The notes under the pieces: generated by a model | Databases searched by the model: none | The model's input: the letters and a program-made list of their open reading frames with translations, nothing else | Told to the model about the DNA's origin: nothing | Shown: piece after piece, positions 1 through 8,763 of the stretch | Layout: the number at the start of each line of letters is the position of its first letter | How positions within the stretch are numbered: the stretch's first letter is position 1 | Made by a program: the position numbers and the translations under genes | From: Priestia aryabhattai | GTDB taxonomy: Bacteria > Bacillota > Bacilli > Bacillales > Bacillaceae_H | Length of the DNA: 64,000 nucleotides | Direction of reading: 5' to 3' | Assembly: GCF_023715685.1 (NCBI RefSeq) | Contig: NZ_JAMBOQ010000003.1 | Coordinates: 930,001 to 994,000, forward strand

Positions 1-1
1 C

Positions 2-76
2 ATATTAAAGTTAGGGGGGATTAGGATAGCTGGTTATAAACGTCCCACTGTAAAAATAGAAAAAGTACTAATATAA
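2..76 (+). CDS. 3' end of an unidentified gene cut by the window edge
   Basis: The first 76 bases read open in one frame for 24 codons, ending at a TAA. The inferred tail is basic and hydrophobic (ends KRPTVKIEKVLI). A small hairpin with a T-rich tail follows at 146-170, which fits a gene end. No family can be named from so short a piece, and chance openness is possible. Confidence 0.3.
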   Translation: MLKLGGIRIAGYKRPTVKIEKVLI

Positions 77-145
77 GTAATAAAAGTGGGATTCATCCAT
101 TGGTTTACAAGCCGGTATTGGCTGTTCCATCAAGATTTTACGCAG

Positions 146-170
146 GGACTGTTAACATCAGTCCACTTTT
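146..170 (+). terminator. weak hairpin with T-run
   Basis: GGACT pairs with AGTCC across a 9-base loop and is followed by a short T-run. It would end transcription entering from the left edge. Confidence 0.35.
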
Positions 171-205
171 TCCTACTAAAGTATCTAAATTAAAATAATA
201 CGGGA

Positions 206-817
206 GTGAAGAATTTGCGAGTAAAACTTTGTCTTTCCGCACTATGTTGTCTTTTTGCTGTGATGGGATTTATACCAGTGTCTACGGGCGCGGCGTATGC
301 AGAAAAAGAGTATACAATTAAATCGTACCACTATTTAACTGTGGATGGAAAAGATGTGAATTCCCAGGCTAAAGCGAATAACATTTCCGACACAGACATA
401 AAAGTAACCATGGTTCTACCTAAACAGAATAAAAATGGTGATTGGTTGGCGTATGGATTTACGAGCAGGGAAGCTTTGAACGCATTTATTGAAAAAGATA
501 AACAGAAACTTCAAAACAAAGTCACTATGATGGGCAGTGGTTCCTGTTGTACCGATTTCTATGAGTCTAAAAATAAAGGTGGACAGTATATTTATTGGAG
601 AGACGGGTTTAAAAACTTGCCCTCCAGCTGGAATGACAGAATTTCATCCTTAAGTACGGCATCACCTTCTTCAAGCTATTCCACGACGCTGTGGGAGCAT
701 ACTTCATCTCAAGGGTATGGGAAAGGAGTTTCCTTTAGACACTCCGATTGGTATGGTAAAACTGCTAATATGGCTTCGGACTGGGACAACAAGGCTTCTG
801 CAATCGAAATTAAATAA
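206..817 (+). CDS. secreted beta/gamma-crystallin-like protein
   Basis: A protein of about 200 residues starts with a clear Sec signal peptide: a basic N-terminus, a hydrophobic core, then a cut expected after AAYA. The start may be GTG 206 or TTG 215; the GGGAG at 202-206 is better spaced for TTG 215. The second half has two motifs typical of the beta/gamma-crystallin or peptidase-inhibitor-I36 fold: FYESKNKGGQYIYW followed by WNDRISSL, and LWEHTSSQGYGKGVSF followed by WDNKASAIEI. The family is often secreted and binds calcium or inhibits proteases. The role here is unknown. A strong terminator follows. Confidence 0.6.
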   Translation: MKNLRVKLCLSALCCLFAVMGFIPVSTGAAYAEKEYTIKSYHYLTVDGKDVNSQAKANNISDTDIKVTMVLPKQNKNGDWLAYGFTSREALNAFIEKDKQKLQNKVTMMGSGSCCTDFYESKNKGGQYIYWRDGFKNLPSSWNDRISSLSTASPSSSYSTTLWEHTSSQGYGKGVSFRHSDWYGKTANMASDWDNKASAIEIK

Positions 818-853
818 TAGGTGATTGCCAACGGCAAGGCTAAAGATTTTCGA

Positions 854-905
854 AATCACTATTCTCTCATCCATTTAGAAGAAATGGGAGAATAGTGATT
901 TTTTG
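854..905 (+). terminator. rho-independent terminator
   Basis: AATCACTATTCTC pairs with the mirrored arm ending at 900 and is followed by TTTTT. It lies just after the secreted-protein gene. Confidence 0.8.
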
Positions 906-921
906 TTAGTATCGTTGCTTG

Positions 922-949
922 ATTCCTGAAAAAATCCATTATGTTAACA
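922..949 (+). repeat. dif-like site 1
   Basis: It has the layout 11-bp arm ATTCCTGAAAA, spacer AATCCA, then XerD-like arm TTATGTTAACA. The palindrome-like TGTATACGGTAT lies 6 bases beyond the second arm, as at several other sites in this window. It carries the same spacer as the site at 61980-62007. Confidence 0.6.
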
Positions 950-1076
950 AGGGTTGTATACGGTATTCATGATTTCCAGTACTTTATCTGAATGAATAAA
1001 TTCCAGATATCCTAATTTACACATAAGTAAAGTTGTTATAATAGATATTGGTAAAAATAGAAAGGGGCGAAGAAAT

Positions 1077-1595
1077 ATGTTTAATCAATATCCTATTGGA
1101 AAATTTAAAGTGAAAGAAAATATCCAGAAAGACGATATTCAAGGTTGGATTAGTGACATTGGAGATGCACCAAAACAATTAGCTGATGCTGTAGAAGGAC
1201 TGACAAAAGAGCAATTAGCTACCTCTTATCGAGAAGGTGGTTGGAAATTAAGTCAAGTTGTACACCATTTAGCTGACTCACATTTAAATGCTTATATTCG
1301 TTTTAAATTAGGTTTAACAGAGCAAGATCCTACTATTAAGCCATATGATGAAGTCGCCTGGGCAACTCTGCCTGATAATGATTTACCTATAGAAGTTTCC
1401 CTCCAACTTTTTTCAGCCTTACATAAGCGTCTTCATAAATTGTTAAACTCACTTGATGAAAAAGATCTGAGGAAAATTGTCCAACATCCTGAAAACGGTG
1501 AAATAACTATTGAGCAATTGATAGCTACTTATGCTTGGCATGGAAAGCATCATATTGCTCATATTACAACATTAAGAAATCAAAAAGGATGGTAA
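1077..1595 (+). CDS. bstA: DinB-family bacillithiol S-transferase (YfiT/BstA-like)
   Basis: A 172-residue DinB/YfiT four-helix protein. The metal-binding histidines are visible as HHLADSH near residue 63 and HGKHHIAHI near residue 156, the three-His pattern of YfiT. In Bacillus this family includes BstA, which joins bacillithiol to electrophiles and certain antibiotics in the cytosol. The start is preceded by AAAGGGGCGAAG. The gene is single and ends in its own terminator. Length and motifs agree with the family; the exact substrate is inferred. Confidence 0.75.
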   Translation: MFNQYPIGKFKVKENIQKDDIQGWISDIGDAPKQLADAVEGLTKEQLATSYREGGWKLSQVVHHLADSHLNAYIRFKLGLTEQDPTIKPYDEVAWATLPDNDLPIEVSLQLFSALHKRLHKLLNSLDEKDLRKIVQHPENGEITIEQLIATYAWHGKHHIAHITTLRNQKGW

Positions 1596-1621
1596 AATTA
1601 CATTCAACATATGTTACATCT

Positions 1622-1650
1622 AAAAAAGCTCTTTTTAAGAGCTTTTTTTA
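1622..1650 (+). terminator. rho-independent terminator
   Basis: AAAAAAGCTCTT and AAGAGCTTTTTT form a hairpin ending in a T-run after the bstA-like gene. Confidence 0.8.
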
Positions 1651-1810
1651 TTAGTACCTATAATCGTGACTATGGTAACTGATTTTTTATATTCTATTCA
1701 CTTTTCGTATTAGCATTCATTGGCAAGAAAAAGAATAAACAACATAACATTTTCTTCCTGTGATAGCATTAATTCAAGTGAATTCATAAATAAATTGGGC
1801 TGGGATCACA

Positions 1811-2085
1811 ATGACAGTTCGTTTAGTAAAAGGATCAGGTTATTATGTAATATCTCCGTTAATTAATGATTGGTGAAGCGGAAGACAAATGTCTAACTTG
1901 TTGCCAAAGCTTTTTTTTGATTATTTTAAAAATATTAGCTTTATTGTTGAAGAAGAGAGTGAAATTATAGGCTTTTTAACTGGATTCTTATCTCAGTCTT
2001 ACACGAATGAAGCATATATTCACTTTATTGGAATTCATCCAGGGCACAGGGGAAAAGGTATGGGGAAACAATTCTTAGTGTTTGC
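1811..2085 (+). pseudogene. GNAT acetyltransferase remnant, nonsense mutation and lost C-terminus
   Basis: From ATG 1811 the frame reads to a TGA at 1874-1876 directly after a TGG, where a second Trp codon is expected. The downstream frame continues as a recognisable GNAT core: FFDYFKNISFIVEEE, then the acetyl-CoA loop HPGHRGKGMGKQ. After about 2085 the similarity stops and the sequence instead encodes the 3' end of an opposite-strand gene. So this is a two-hit pseudogene: an internal stop plus truncation at a rearrangement joint. Confidence 0.65.
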
Positions 2086-2497
2086 TCATATTGAGTATCT
2101 TAGTAACATTGTTTAAATGCTTTTCTGATTCTTCTAACCTTTTTTGAGTATTTACTAAAGATTTTTGAACAGATAAAACAGATGGAACTTTAATATCTTT
2201 GGCTTCTGTACATACTAGATGACCTATACCGCCCTGCCATTTAATCGTACATTTGAAATACATAAATAACTTGTTAATTGTTTGTAAAATGAGATATTGG
2301 GTTACAGGATGAGAATTAGTACTCTGTGACAGCAATAACATTGCTTTATTTCGGTCTTCTTTATAAATAATATTCCATATGCTAGAGGTAGGTTGAAAAT
2401 ATGAATGAGTTATATTTGAAGAATTTAGAATTGTGCCATCTTGCTTAATTTGAAAATAAGGAACAGGAATCCATTTAGCTATACTACTAATGTCCAT
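2075..2497 (-). CDS. hypothetical PAS-like protein, possibly truncated
   Basis: 140 residues with a good ribosome binding site (AAAGGAGC) before the ATG. The N-terminal 90 residues (IPVPYFQIKQDGTI...) look like a PAS-type sensor fold, and a charged helix (QKSLVNTQKRLEESEKHLNNVTKIL) follows, as in the linker leading to a kinase or cyclase domain. No output domain follows. The end of the gene overlaps the acetyltransferase remnant, so it may be the surviving N-terminal part of a larger sensor. The family is not certain. Confidence 0.5.
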   Translation of the reverse strand: MDISSIAKWIPVPYFQIKQDGTILNSSNITHSYFQPTSSIWNIIYKEDRNKAMLLLSQSTNSHPVTQYLILQTINKLFMYFKCTIKWQGGIGHLVCTEAKDIKVPSVLSVQKSLVNTQKRLEESEKHLNNVTKILNMSKH

Positions 2498-2630
2498 GTT
2501 CTAGCTCCTTTAAATTAATGAATTTTTTTACTTGCGACAATATGTGTCTAGAGCAGTCATCATGGTGAATTAAGATATATATATAATACATCTTAAAAGC
2601 TAAAAAAACTACCCTATCTAAATCTAAAGG

Positions 2631-2658
2631 TGTTCCGAAAAAACACATTATGTTAATT
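2631..2658 (+). repeat. dif-like site 2
   Basis: Arm TGTTCCGAAAA, spacer AACACA, XerD-like arm TTATGTTAATT. It lies between a small broken gene and the PAS-like gene. Confidence 0.55.
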
Positions 2659-2676
2659 AAGTTTGTAAATGCTATA

Positions 2677-2714
2677 AAAGAAGAAGACCTTATTAAAGGT
2701 CTTCTTCTTTTATG
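2677..2714. terminator. bidirectional hairpin terminator
   Basis: AAGAAGACCTT and AAGGTCTTCTT form a strong stem with T/A runs on both sides. On the minus strand it ends the small broken gene beside it. Confidence 0.7.
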
Positions 2715-2919
2715 GGATTTAAGATTATATATAAAGCTTCTGAAGTACTATCTATATCCTCATACGGTGAAACATTTTCATCAACAAGTGTAGTCAATTG
2801 AAAGCTTTGAGTCCTTTAAAATAAACTAATTCAATTAATCCAGGTATAACATGGGTAATGGTGCTATCTTCATATTGAATTAGAGTACTAAGCATTTTTT
2901 TAATTTCGGTTATACTCAT
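2693..2919 (-). pseudogene. small hypothetical protein with a -1 frameshift
   Basis: From the ATG at 2919 the frame encodes a protein beginning MSITEIKKMLSTLIQYED and stops at 2794 after 41 residues. A one-base shift near 2797 opens a continuing acidic reading (LTTLVDENVSPYEDID...) that ends inside the terminator stem. The two parts together make about 75 residues. The family is unknown. A weak RBS (GAAAGGG) precedes the ATG. Confidence 0.4.
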
Positions 2920-2929
2920 AAATAGACTA

Positions 2930-3105
2930 GCCCTTTCTATTATGAGGAAACTTCAGGTACAAAGAGACCAAATAATTTATTTGTTCCTTCCTCCACAATA
3001 ACATATCAATATGGAGAAAAATATCTTCCTGCATAGAAAATCACGTTAGAGTAAATGGGAATAAATTACACATCGAGATAAAAGGTAATTGTTTCCTGTT
3101 CCAGT
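2930..3105. other. intergenic debris
   Basis: On the minus strand a short stretch reads YVIVEEGTNKLFGLFVPEVSS, which resembles the start of a HicB-type antitoxin, but it has stops on both sides and no start. It is probably a gene fragment. Confidence 0.25.
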
Positions 3106-3150
3106 GTGTATTATAGTGAATGTGCGGTGCTAAAAATAGGAGGAAATCAT

Positions 3151-3450
3151 ATGGCGAACTTTTTAAAAAATGCTTTAAAAGTATCAATAGCCTCTTTAGT
3201 CACTTCAATAATTTTGTATGTAGGTATAATTGGATTGTTTCTTTTATCAGTTATTACATCAAGTGCTTTTGTTACTGTAATTAAGGTTACTGTGCCTATT
3301 TTAACTTTAGTTACAATCCTAGGATTTATTTATTCTTTCTTTATCAAAGGCAAACAAAAATTCATCTTTTTATCGTTACATTTTGTTTCTATATGCGTTA
3401 TTTCTTTTTGTGTATATCTTTCTATTGCACTTCAAGACTTTGCACCTTGA
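3151..3450 (+). CDS. small three-helix membrane protein, unknown
   Basis: The ATG at 3151 has a perfect AGGAGG-like site (TAGGAGGAAATCAT) and is preferred over an earlier in-frame ATG. The 99-residue product begins MANFLKNALK and has about three hydrophobic spans (IASLVTSIILYVGIIG..., VTVPILTLVTILGFIYSFF, FVSICVISFCVYLSI), so it should sit in the cell membrane. No family is recognised. A terminator follows immediately. Confidence 0.65.
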   Translation: MANFLKNALKVSIASLVTSIILYVGIIGLFLLSVITSSAFVTVIKVTVPILTLVTILGFIYSFFIKGKQKFIFLSLHFVSICVISFCVYLSIALQDFAP

Positions 3451-3469
3451 GTATCAATTACATATAAAA

Positions 3470-3504
3470 AAAGAATCCTTTGCCCATATAGGCAAAGGAT
3501 TTTC
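3470..3504 (+). terminator. rho-independent terminator
   Basis: AATCCTTTGCC and GGCAAAGGATT form a stem followed by TT after the small membrane gene. Confidence 0.75.
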
Positions 3505-3642
3505 AAATTTAAGGGAATAGGGGGAATACGTTATTGGTCTGGCCAGATTTGTAGATTCATATACATACAAATTTAAAAATAAATCTTGTAATCGATTCTA
3601 CTTATATAGAAATCTACCTTTCCCATAATTCCCGTAATTCGA

Positions 3643-3707
3643 TAAGTAAATACTAAAGTATTTTATATATTATTAAAGTTTTATCATTTACACTTACTGG
3701 CGACAAA
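3643..3707 (+). repeat. 65-bp element, copy 1
   Basis: It starts TAAGTAAATA and ends GGCGACAAA. It aligns without gaps to 40149-40213 and to the complement of 49993-50057. AGTAAAT near the left end and ATTTACA further right are inverted. It lies in the 800-bp AT-rich gene-free stretch 3505-4306, in which I see no other supported feature. Confidence 0.7.
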
Positions 3708-4306
3708 TGTCTCGTTTTTCTTTGTTTCATTTGATTTTGTATAGCATTGAACATATCCCTTGAGATAATAGCCTCGTGTGTATTACTAATAATGTTCATG
3801 TCTTCCTTTGCTTTTTATGCTTTTTACTTGTAACACTTACTGTAGTAGTACGCTCCTGAACTAAGTCTCTAACTTAATAAGGGTTAGTTAAGAGATTAGT
3901 TTAATCGTGGAATCATTCTACTTATCACCGGTAATCAAGTGGTTATTTATAGCGGGTTTCTAGAAGTTTCGAGACTTTTTGGAGGCCTTTGTTTCATAGC
4001 TATTTAAAGTAATTATAGATAATAAAACTTCATTTTATCTCACATTAAAATATATTGTCAATAAAATTTTGTAATATTTTCAAAAAATGTTATAATAGTT
4101 TTACAATTGTTTTTGTTGATCGTATTTTGAATTCCGCTTTATTTTTTTGTAGCTAGAATTATGGACACGTTTTTTCAATATCCTTGTTTAAACCGAAGAA
4201 AAATTAAAACAGTTGTGTGAGCTTGAAAGGTAAGTTAGTTGAATAAAATTATCAATTTACTATCTAATAGTAACCGAGTTTTTATTCTACAAGGAGGTCT
4301 AGAATA

Positions 4307-5161
4307 ATGAATCTAATTAATAAGAAAGTTACACACAAGCATTTTGGCACGGGTAGTATAGTTAAATATAATGATTCTAGTATTGAAATACATTTTGCAT
4401 CGGAAAATAAAAAGTTTGTTTTCCCCGATGTATTTGGAAAGCACCTAAAACTGCATGATAAAAGTGTTGCTAATTCACTTGAACAAATTATACAAAAAAA
4501 GGAAATGGAACGAAAGGAGGAAGAATGGAAGAAGGAAGAGGAAAAAAAACTACAACGAAAAAACCAGGAACTTCGCTGGGGACATGAAAAACTTATGAAA
4601 AATCATAAACTTCATCCCGAATCACAAATGGTTTTTTGGTGTGACAGAGAAGAACAGAATAGTTCTTTTTCAGAGTGGAAGGTTTTTTCAGGCGTAATAA
4701 AAAGTGGTAATAATAAGGGGAAGCCAACTAAACCCATCCGCTTGCACCAAAATAGCGCTGTCTTGTTAACAGCAATAGATTCCAGCATGCCTGAAAAAGA
4801 CAGACGTATCTTAGGTGTCTATATGGTGAATGAAGATTTTATCGGTAAGCTTTGTGAAGATGGATATATTCCTGCTCATTCAAAATACAGACTCCAACTT
4901 ACAGAGCAGGAATCGGATCAGATGCTTTTCTGGGAATATTATGTAAACGGAAAATTCCCAGAAAAAATGACGTGGAATACAGGTAAATACCGTTATTTTG
5001 ATAATTCATGGATGGCTCAAATGTTGCTTGATATAGTTTCGTTAAAAAGTGATCCAAAGGAACGAGAGCAGGCACAACAATTTTTTGAACATTTTTGTAA
5101 AATGAATCTGATAACAGCTCAAGAGTTACCAAAGCCTAATGGCGCATTAATGCGTATTTAG
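4307..5161 (+). CDS. hypothetical protein with N-terminal SH3-like domain and coiled coil
   Basis: 284 residues with a strong RBS (AAGGAGGTCTAGAATA). Residues 1-50 (KKVTHKHFGTGSIVKYNDSSIEIHF) form the small beta-barrel seen at the N-terminus of many Firmicute accessory proteins, some of which databases mislabel as malate synthase. Residues 60-95 are a very charged coiled coil (KKEMERKEEEWKKEEEKK). The C-terminal 180 residues form an unnamed globular domain. No catalytic motif is apparent. Confidence 0.7.
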   Translation: MNLINKKVTHKHFGTGSIVKYNDSSIEIHFASENKKFVFPDVFGKHLKLHDKSVANSLEQIIQKKEMERKEEEWKKEEEKKLQRKNQELRWGHEKLMKNHKLHPESQMVFWCDREEQNSSFSEWKVFSGVIKSGNNKGKPTKPIRLHQNSAVLLTAIDSSMPEKDRRILGVYMVNEDFIGKLCEDGYIPAHSKYRLQLTEQESDQMLFWEYYVNGKFPEKMTWNTGKYRYFDNSWMAQMLLDIVSLKSDPKEREQAQQFFEHFCKMNLITAQELPKPNGALMRI

Positions 5162-5199
5162 ACGTTAGCTCAAAGATAATAAGAATGACAGGGGACTGA

Positions 5200-5403
5200 T
5201 ACATTTTTCCCACCTATCACTAATGGCGAACAGTGCCTGGCTCTGTTTACTAATAAGAGTGTAAATAAATCAGATCTTCTTGCAGTTATTTTTCTTAGTG
5301 TTTTGGTGTATTTATTAACCAATGGTCTTTTTTTAGAGGCTTACAAACAGCTGATCCCACAACATCTGCTTTAATTTTGGCAACAACACCTATTTTAACA
5401 GGG
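5200..5403 (+). pseudogene. EamA/DMT transporter remnant (N-terminal part)
   Basis: Reading NKSDLLAVIFLSVLVYLL then NGLFLEA, and after a frame change near 5346 TTSALILATTPILTG, gives the third and fourth helices of an EamA drug/metabolite transporter. There is no intact frame and no start. It ends where the repeat at 5394-5600 begins, so the repeat may have been inserted into it or may have arisen at a deletion joint. Confidence 0.6.
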
Positions 5404-5600
5404 TTGTCCAAAACTTAAGAAAATAGTATGGACTAGTATTATGTAACTTGGCCATACTATTTTCTTATATAGTGAGCAAACTACTCAAGATGTAATCAAA
5501 CATCGACTCATACAACTTAACATTTGTTACAGAAAAAACCTACCTCTTTTGACTGGAAAGAGATAGGTTTTTTCTGTTTTTGAGCTGTATATACTATACA
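5394..5600 (+). repeat. composite intergenic repeat A
   Basis: In order: a stem AAGAAAATAGTATGG/CCATACTATTTTCTT (5416-5467); GAGCAAACTACTCAAG (5474-5489); a strong terminator stem around 5529-5577 (ACAGAAAAAACCTA / TAGGTTTTTTCTGT); and the palindrome-like TGTATATACTATACA (5586-5600). The first 100 bases match 61778-61882. The later parts match the elements near 11 kb, 61.1 kb, 61.9 kb and 63.1 kb. No clear dif-like site follows this copy. Confidence 0.65.
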
Positions 5601-5684
5601 TTATTCCCTCTATAAATTGAGTAATATCAAGGGTTTATAGGGGGAAAATAAAATATAAAGGACACGTGAGAAAAATATACATCA

Positions 5685-6440
5685 TTACAAGAATAATACT
5701 TTTAAGTCTCTTCTTTTTAAAGCACTTGCAATTTTTTTGACTCCTTCTTCAACTCGGTGATTTTCAACATTTGAAACATTTAACTTTAAAACCCGTTCTT
5801 TGTAAAAGTTGGCTAGATAATTACTTTCAACTGAATCCAAATATACATGCTGTTCATGTAAATGATGAATAAGTGACTTCATATTTACTTGTTTAGGTAG
5901 CAAAATATGACCGTGCATAATTATTTCTGATGATGATTCGTAATTAGCCAGATGATTTTGTAGTGGTTGATGGAGAACTTTTGCACGTTTATGGTAAATA
6001 CTACTTACTTTTAATTTATTATGTTCAAACATACCACTTTTTATATAAAGATATAGTGCAGCTTGTGAAATCATAGAGCTATCTATATCCGTTGTCATTC
6101 TGGATTTTTGAAAGATGTTAAGAATAGTGGTAGGAAGAACAGCTAGACCAATTCTTAAACCCGGAAACATGATTTTTGAAAAGCTCTTTAAGTAGATAAC
6201 TTGTTCTTTGATATCCTCTGCAAAAAGAGGATCATTCTTTGTGCTATATTCAAAATCTGCTAAATAATCATCTTCTATAATAAACACATTGTATTTATAA
6301 GCTAACTGTAAAATAGCTTCCCTGTCCTTTTTGCTATATGACGTTCCTAAAGGATTATGAAAGCGTGGCATTGTATAAAAAAATTTAATCTCTTCTTCAT
6401 TGAATATTTTTTCTAATTGCTTTAGATCAATACCTTGTGC
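5685..6440 (-). pseudogene. MocR/PdxR-type regulator, C-terminal aminotransferase half only
   Basis: The reading frame covers the fold-I aminotransferase domain of a GntR-MocR regulator: PRFHNPLG, VFIIEDDYLADFEY, and the PLP-lysine region YLKSFSKIMFPGLRIG. It is open upstream of the first ATG (6371) to about 6440, giving NQRTAQGIDLKQLEKIF, then stops. The winged-helix domain and the first third of the aminotransferase domain are missing. MocR genes often face an EamA exporter, and the C-terminal half of one abuts here on the other strand, so one deletion probably removed the 5' halves of both. Confidence 0.75.
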
Positions 6441-6803
6441 TGTACGTTGATTGGATTTATTATATTTAATGGGTTAGCATTGACAAATCATCTAATGAAT
6501 AACACTATCCATCAATTTATACAGCCATTTGTTCATCTGGATTTTGTGATTGCAATTGTCTATCTGGGTTTATTATCATCTTTAGTTACGTCCTATCTTT
6601 CTAATTACGCCTTATCAAAAATAGAAGCATCTAAGATGAGTGTTTTCAGTAATTTTGCTACACTCATTACAATCTTAGCAGGAGTGATTTTTTTGAAAGA
6701 ACAATTTCATCTTTATCATTTAGTCGGATCAATTATCATTATTACAGGGGTCATTGGTACAAATTACTATAGCACAAAAGGTAAACACAATGAAAAAGCC
6801 TAA
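6441..6803 (+). pseudogene. EamA transporter, C-terminal half
   Basis: It encodes about 120 residues beginning LIGFIIFNGLALTNHL and ending with the typical last helices of an EamA protein (GLLSSLVTSYLSNYALSKIEASKMSVFSNFATLITILAGVIFL, given here in joined parts). There is no RBS or plausible start, and the first five helices are absent. The left edge coincides with the truncated end of the divergent MocR gene. Confidence 0.7.
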
Positions 6804-6998
6804 TTTCTTTTTAGAATCTACAAAGTGAAAATCCAAAAAAATATATAAGTCTAGTTTCCATAATGGATTCTCTAGGAACCAACCATAAAAAAGAACCCTT
6901 TGGTCAATCTCAGAGTTGTTGTAAGGGCCTTTTAAATTTATAAAAGTCAAGAAGGTGCAAAAAACGGAGGATAGAAGATACTAATTTTATAATCCGAA

Positions 6999-7640
6999 TT
7001 ATTCTTTTTTAGTAATTAAAGAAGTCGTCAATCCACCTATAAAAATTGTCGAACATGAAAAAAGAAACGTTTTAGGACCTAATAAAGGAAGACCTGCTGT
7101 GATGATAAAACCATCTATAATTAAAATAACCATTCCTATGTTTAGAGAAAAAGCCTTTGATATAAGTTGGGCTAGTAAATCTGTTCCTCCAGTGCTTGTC
7201 TCGTATCGAAGCATAAGACCAACCCCCGTTCCAATACATATCCCTCCAAGAATCACACTAGGAAAAACAGAAAGTTGAAACTGATCTTTAATAGGTTCTA
7301 ACCAATCAATCAATAAAGAAGAAATAACTAACCCATAAAAACTATTATAAAAATAAGTTCTTTCATAAACCCAAGCAAACCAACATAATGGAAAACCCAA
7401 AATAATAATCATTACACCTGTAGGAAATTCAAAATAATAGTGAAGGATAAGAGCAATTCCAATTGTTCCTCCATCTAACAAATAATGAGGAACTAAAAAT
7501 CCATTAATTCCTATACTTAATAATAAGCTTCCAACAAGAATAACCGGTATTTTTCGAAAAATAATAATCACCTTTTTATTCAATTTATCTCTTACTATAT
7601 GTATAAGCTTTGGGTACCTGTCATGAATGTTTTTTATCAC
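6999..7640 (-). CDS. YitT-family membrane protein, short form
   Basis: 213 residues with six hydrophobic spans and the YitT hallmarks INGFLVPHYLLDGGTIGIAL and YETSTGGTDLLAQ. The soluble C-terminal DUF2179 domain of longer YitT proteins is absent, as in known short members. Its function is unknown; it is a cell-membrane protein. The GTG at 7640 abuts a hairpin and lacks an RBS, so translation may start at an internal TTG near the LNKKVIII sequence. Confidence 0.7.
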   Translation of the reverse strand: MIKNIHDRYPKLIHIVRDKLNKKVIIIFRKIPVILVGSLLLSIGINGFLVPHYLLDGGTIGIALILHYYFEFPTGVMIIILGFPLCWFAWVYERTYFYNSFYGLVISSLLIDWLEPIKDQFQLSVFPSVILGGICIGTGVGLMLRYETSTGGTDLLAQLISKAFSLNIGMVILIIDGFIITAGLPLLGPKTFLFSCSTIFIGGLTTSLITKKE

Positions 7641-7677
7641 AAAAGCTCTTAGAACAATTTATTCTAAGAGCTTTTTG
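7641..7677. terminator. hairpin terminator
   Basis: AAAGCTCTTAGAA and TTCTAAGAGCTTT form a strong stem with a T-run on the plus strand. It lies immediately upstream of the YitT start, which is an odd place for a terminator. Confidence 0.6.
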
Positions 7678-7825
7678 ATTTTATAGATCAGGGAGATTTA
7701 AAAAGTTTCCTATTCAGAGTCAAAGCATATAATTTAAAAAGGAACTCAACGCACCTACAAAAATAACCCTTGAATGCACTTATTCATGGGTTATTTATAC
7801 TTTTTATATGAATTAAAACATCGTA

Positions 7826-7930
7826 ACCAGAGCAAACTACTCAAGACGCCATGAGGCATCAGCGAAAATCCTTACTGCAATAGAGCAGAAAAAACTACTG
7901 ATCCCTGTTCAGTAGTTTTTTCTTTTTATT
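7826..7930 (+). repeat. composite intergenic repeat B
   Basis: GAGCAAACTACTCAAGACG is followed about 40 bases later by a terminator stem (AGAAAAAACTACTGA / TCAGTAGTTTTTTCT, about 7886-7927). It has the same order of parts as the repeats at 5.4, 11.0, 61.1, 61.9 and 63.1 kb, but no TGTATA palindrome. Confidence 0.55.
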
Positions 7931-7975
7931 TTGTTAACGATAATAATTATTTTAACATCTTACAATAGATTTAAA

Positions 7976-8052
7976 TATCTCGTCCGTAAAAGTATAACTA
8001 ACGGAAGAGAAGGAGCATAAACTCGTTGGAGACCAACAGGTTTGTGCTTTTT
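7976..8052 (+). repeat. repeat pair with 12135-12215, including a terminator stem
   Basis: It carries the 12-mer CGTAAAAGTATA (7985-7996), then a stem AGCATAAAC..CGTTGG / CCAAC..GGTTTGTGCT followed by TTTTTT. A diverged copy lies at 12135-12215. Confidence 0.65.
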
Positions 8053-8053
8053 T

Positions 8054-8081
8054 GCTACATGTAACATGTTTTATGCAAACT
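8054..8081 (+). repeat. dif-like site 3
   Basis: Arm GCTACATGTAA, spacer CATGTT, XerD-like arm TTATGCAAACT. It is followed by AACT and the TGTATACGGTATA sequence, the same companion motif as at 955-966. The first arm is weak; the companion motif supports the call. Confidence 0.45.
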
Positions 8082-8264
8082 AACTTTGTATACGGTATAT
8101 CGTCATATTTAATAAGAACGTTTACTTCATGAGACCTTGAATATGACCATAATAACTTATGTTAAGAGTTACAGTGAAATGAACTTTACCTTGATATTAT
8201 TCAATAAGAAACATAATTCTTAATAAAGTGGAAAATGATAGTAGTAATCTTATAAGGAGGTTAG

Positions 8265-8414
8265 ATGATGAGAGATCATGATGATCAAACGAGCGAGGGG
8301 TTAAATCAAATATTTGAAATCATCAATGCAAAAGGGGATACAGGAGAATTAAATCAAATACTGAAGAAATCCAATAACGATCTTAATCAGGACAAAGGCG
8401 ATACTAAAACATAA
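8265..8414 (+). CDS. 49-residue hydrophilic protein, unknown
   Basis: ATG 8265 (or 8268) has an ideal RBS (TAAGGAGGTTAG). The product begins MMRDHDDQTSEGLNQIF and ends NDLNQDKGDTKT; it is acidic and asparagine-rich, with GLNQI and ELNQI as an internal echo. No family is recognised. The strong RBS is the main support. Confidence 0.55.
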   Translation: MMRDHDDQTSEGLNQIFEIINAKGDTGELNQILKKSNNDLNQDKGDTKT

Positions 8415-8463
8415 AACAATGAACAAAGTGCTTTTTATTTTTCTATAAATTAACCCTCTCCTC

Positions 8464-8475
8464 CGTAAAAGTATA
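8464..8475 (+). repeat. 12-mer CGTAAAAGTATA, isolated copy
   Basis: Same 12-mer as at 7985, 12144 and 51806. It lies in the AT-rich gap 8415-8763, in which I see no gene. Confidence 0.5.
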
Positions 8476-8763
8476 GTTTATAGTCATTGTTCACGCCTTT
8501 CTAATTATGTAATTGTATCTAATTCACTAATATTATCTAAGTAAATCCATTTAATTGATTGTATTTCCATATTTAATGGTCGGCATTTATTTGATAAAAT
8601 AATTTTCGACAAACCCTATATTCATTATCCGATATTTATACTTTGGGGTTTTTTATGAAAGCTCACTTAAAAGGCATGTGTTTTAATACGCATACCTTTT
8701 AAGATTTTTTATGTTTCATTAATCTAATTGGAAAAAAACTAATTCATTCATTTTATATTGTAT

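Noticed and set aside
148..177. possible extra dif-like site near the left edge
   Set aside because: The XerD-like arm has one change (TGATGTTAACA), the other arm is poor, and it overlaps a hairpin. Not counted.
7932..7955. AT-rich palindrome resembling a Fur box
   Set aside because: Too few matches to the 19-bp consensus and no iron gene beside it.
8140..8167. TTATGTTAAGA on the plus strand
   Set aside because: The partner arm AATATGACCAT is unlike the others and no companion palindrome is present.
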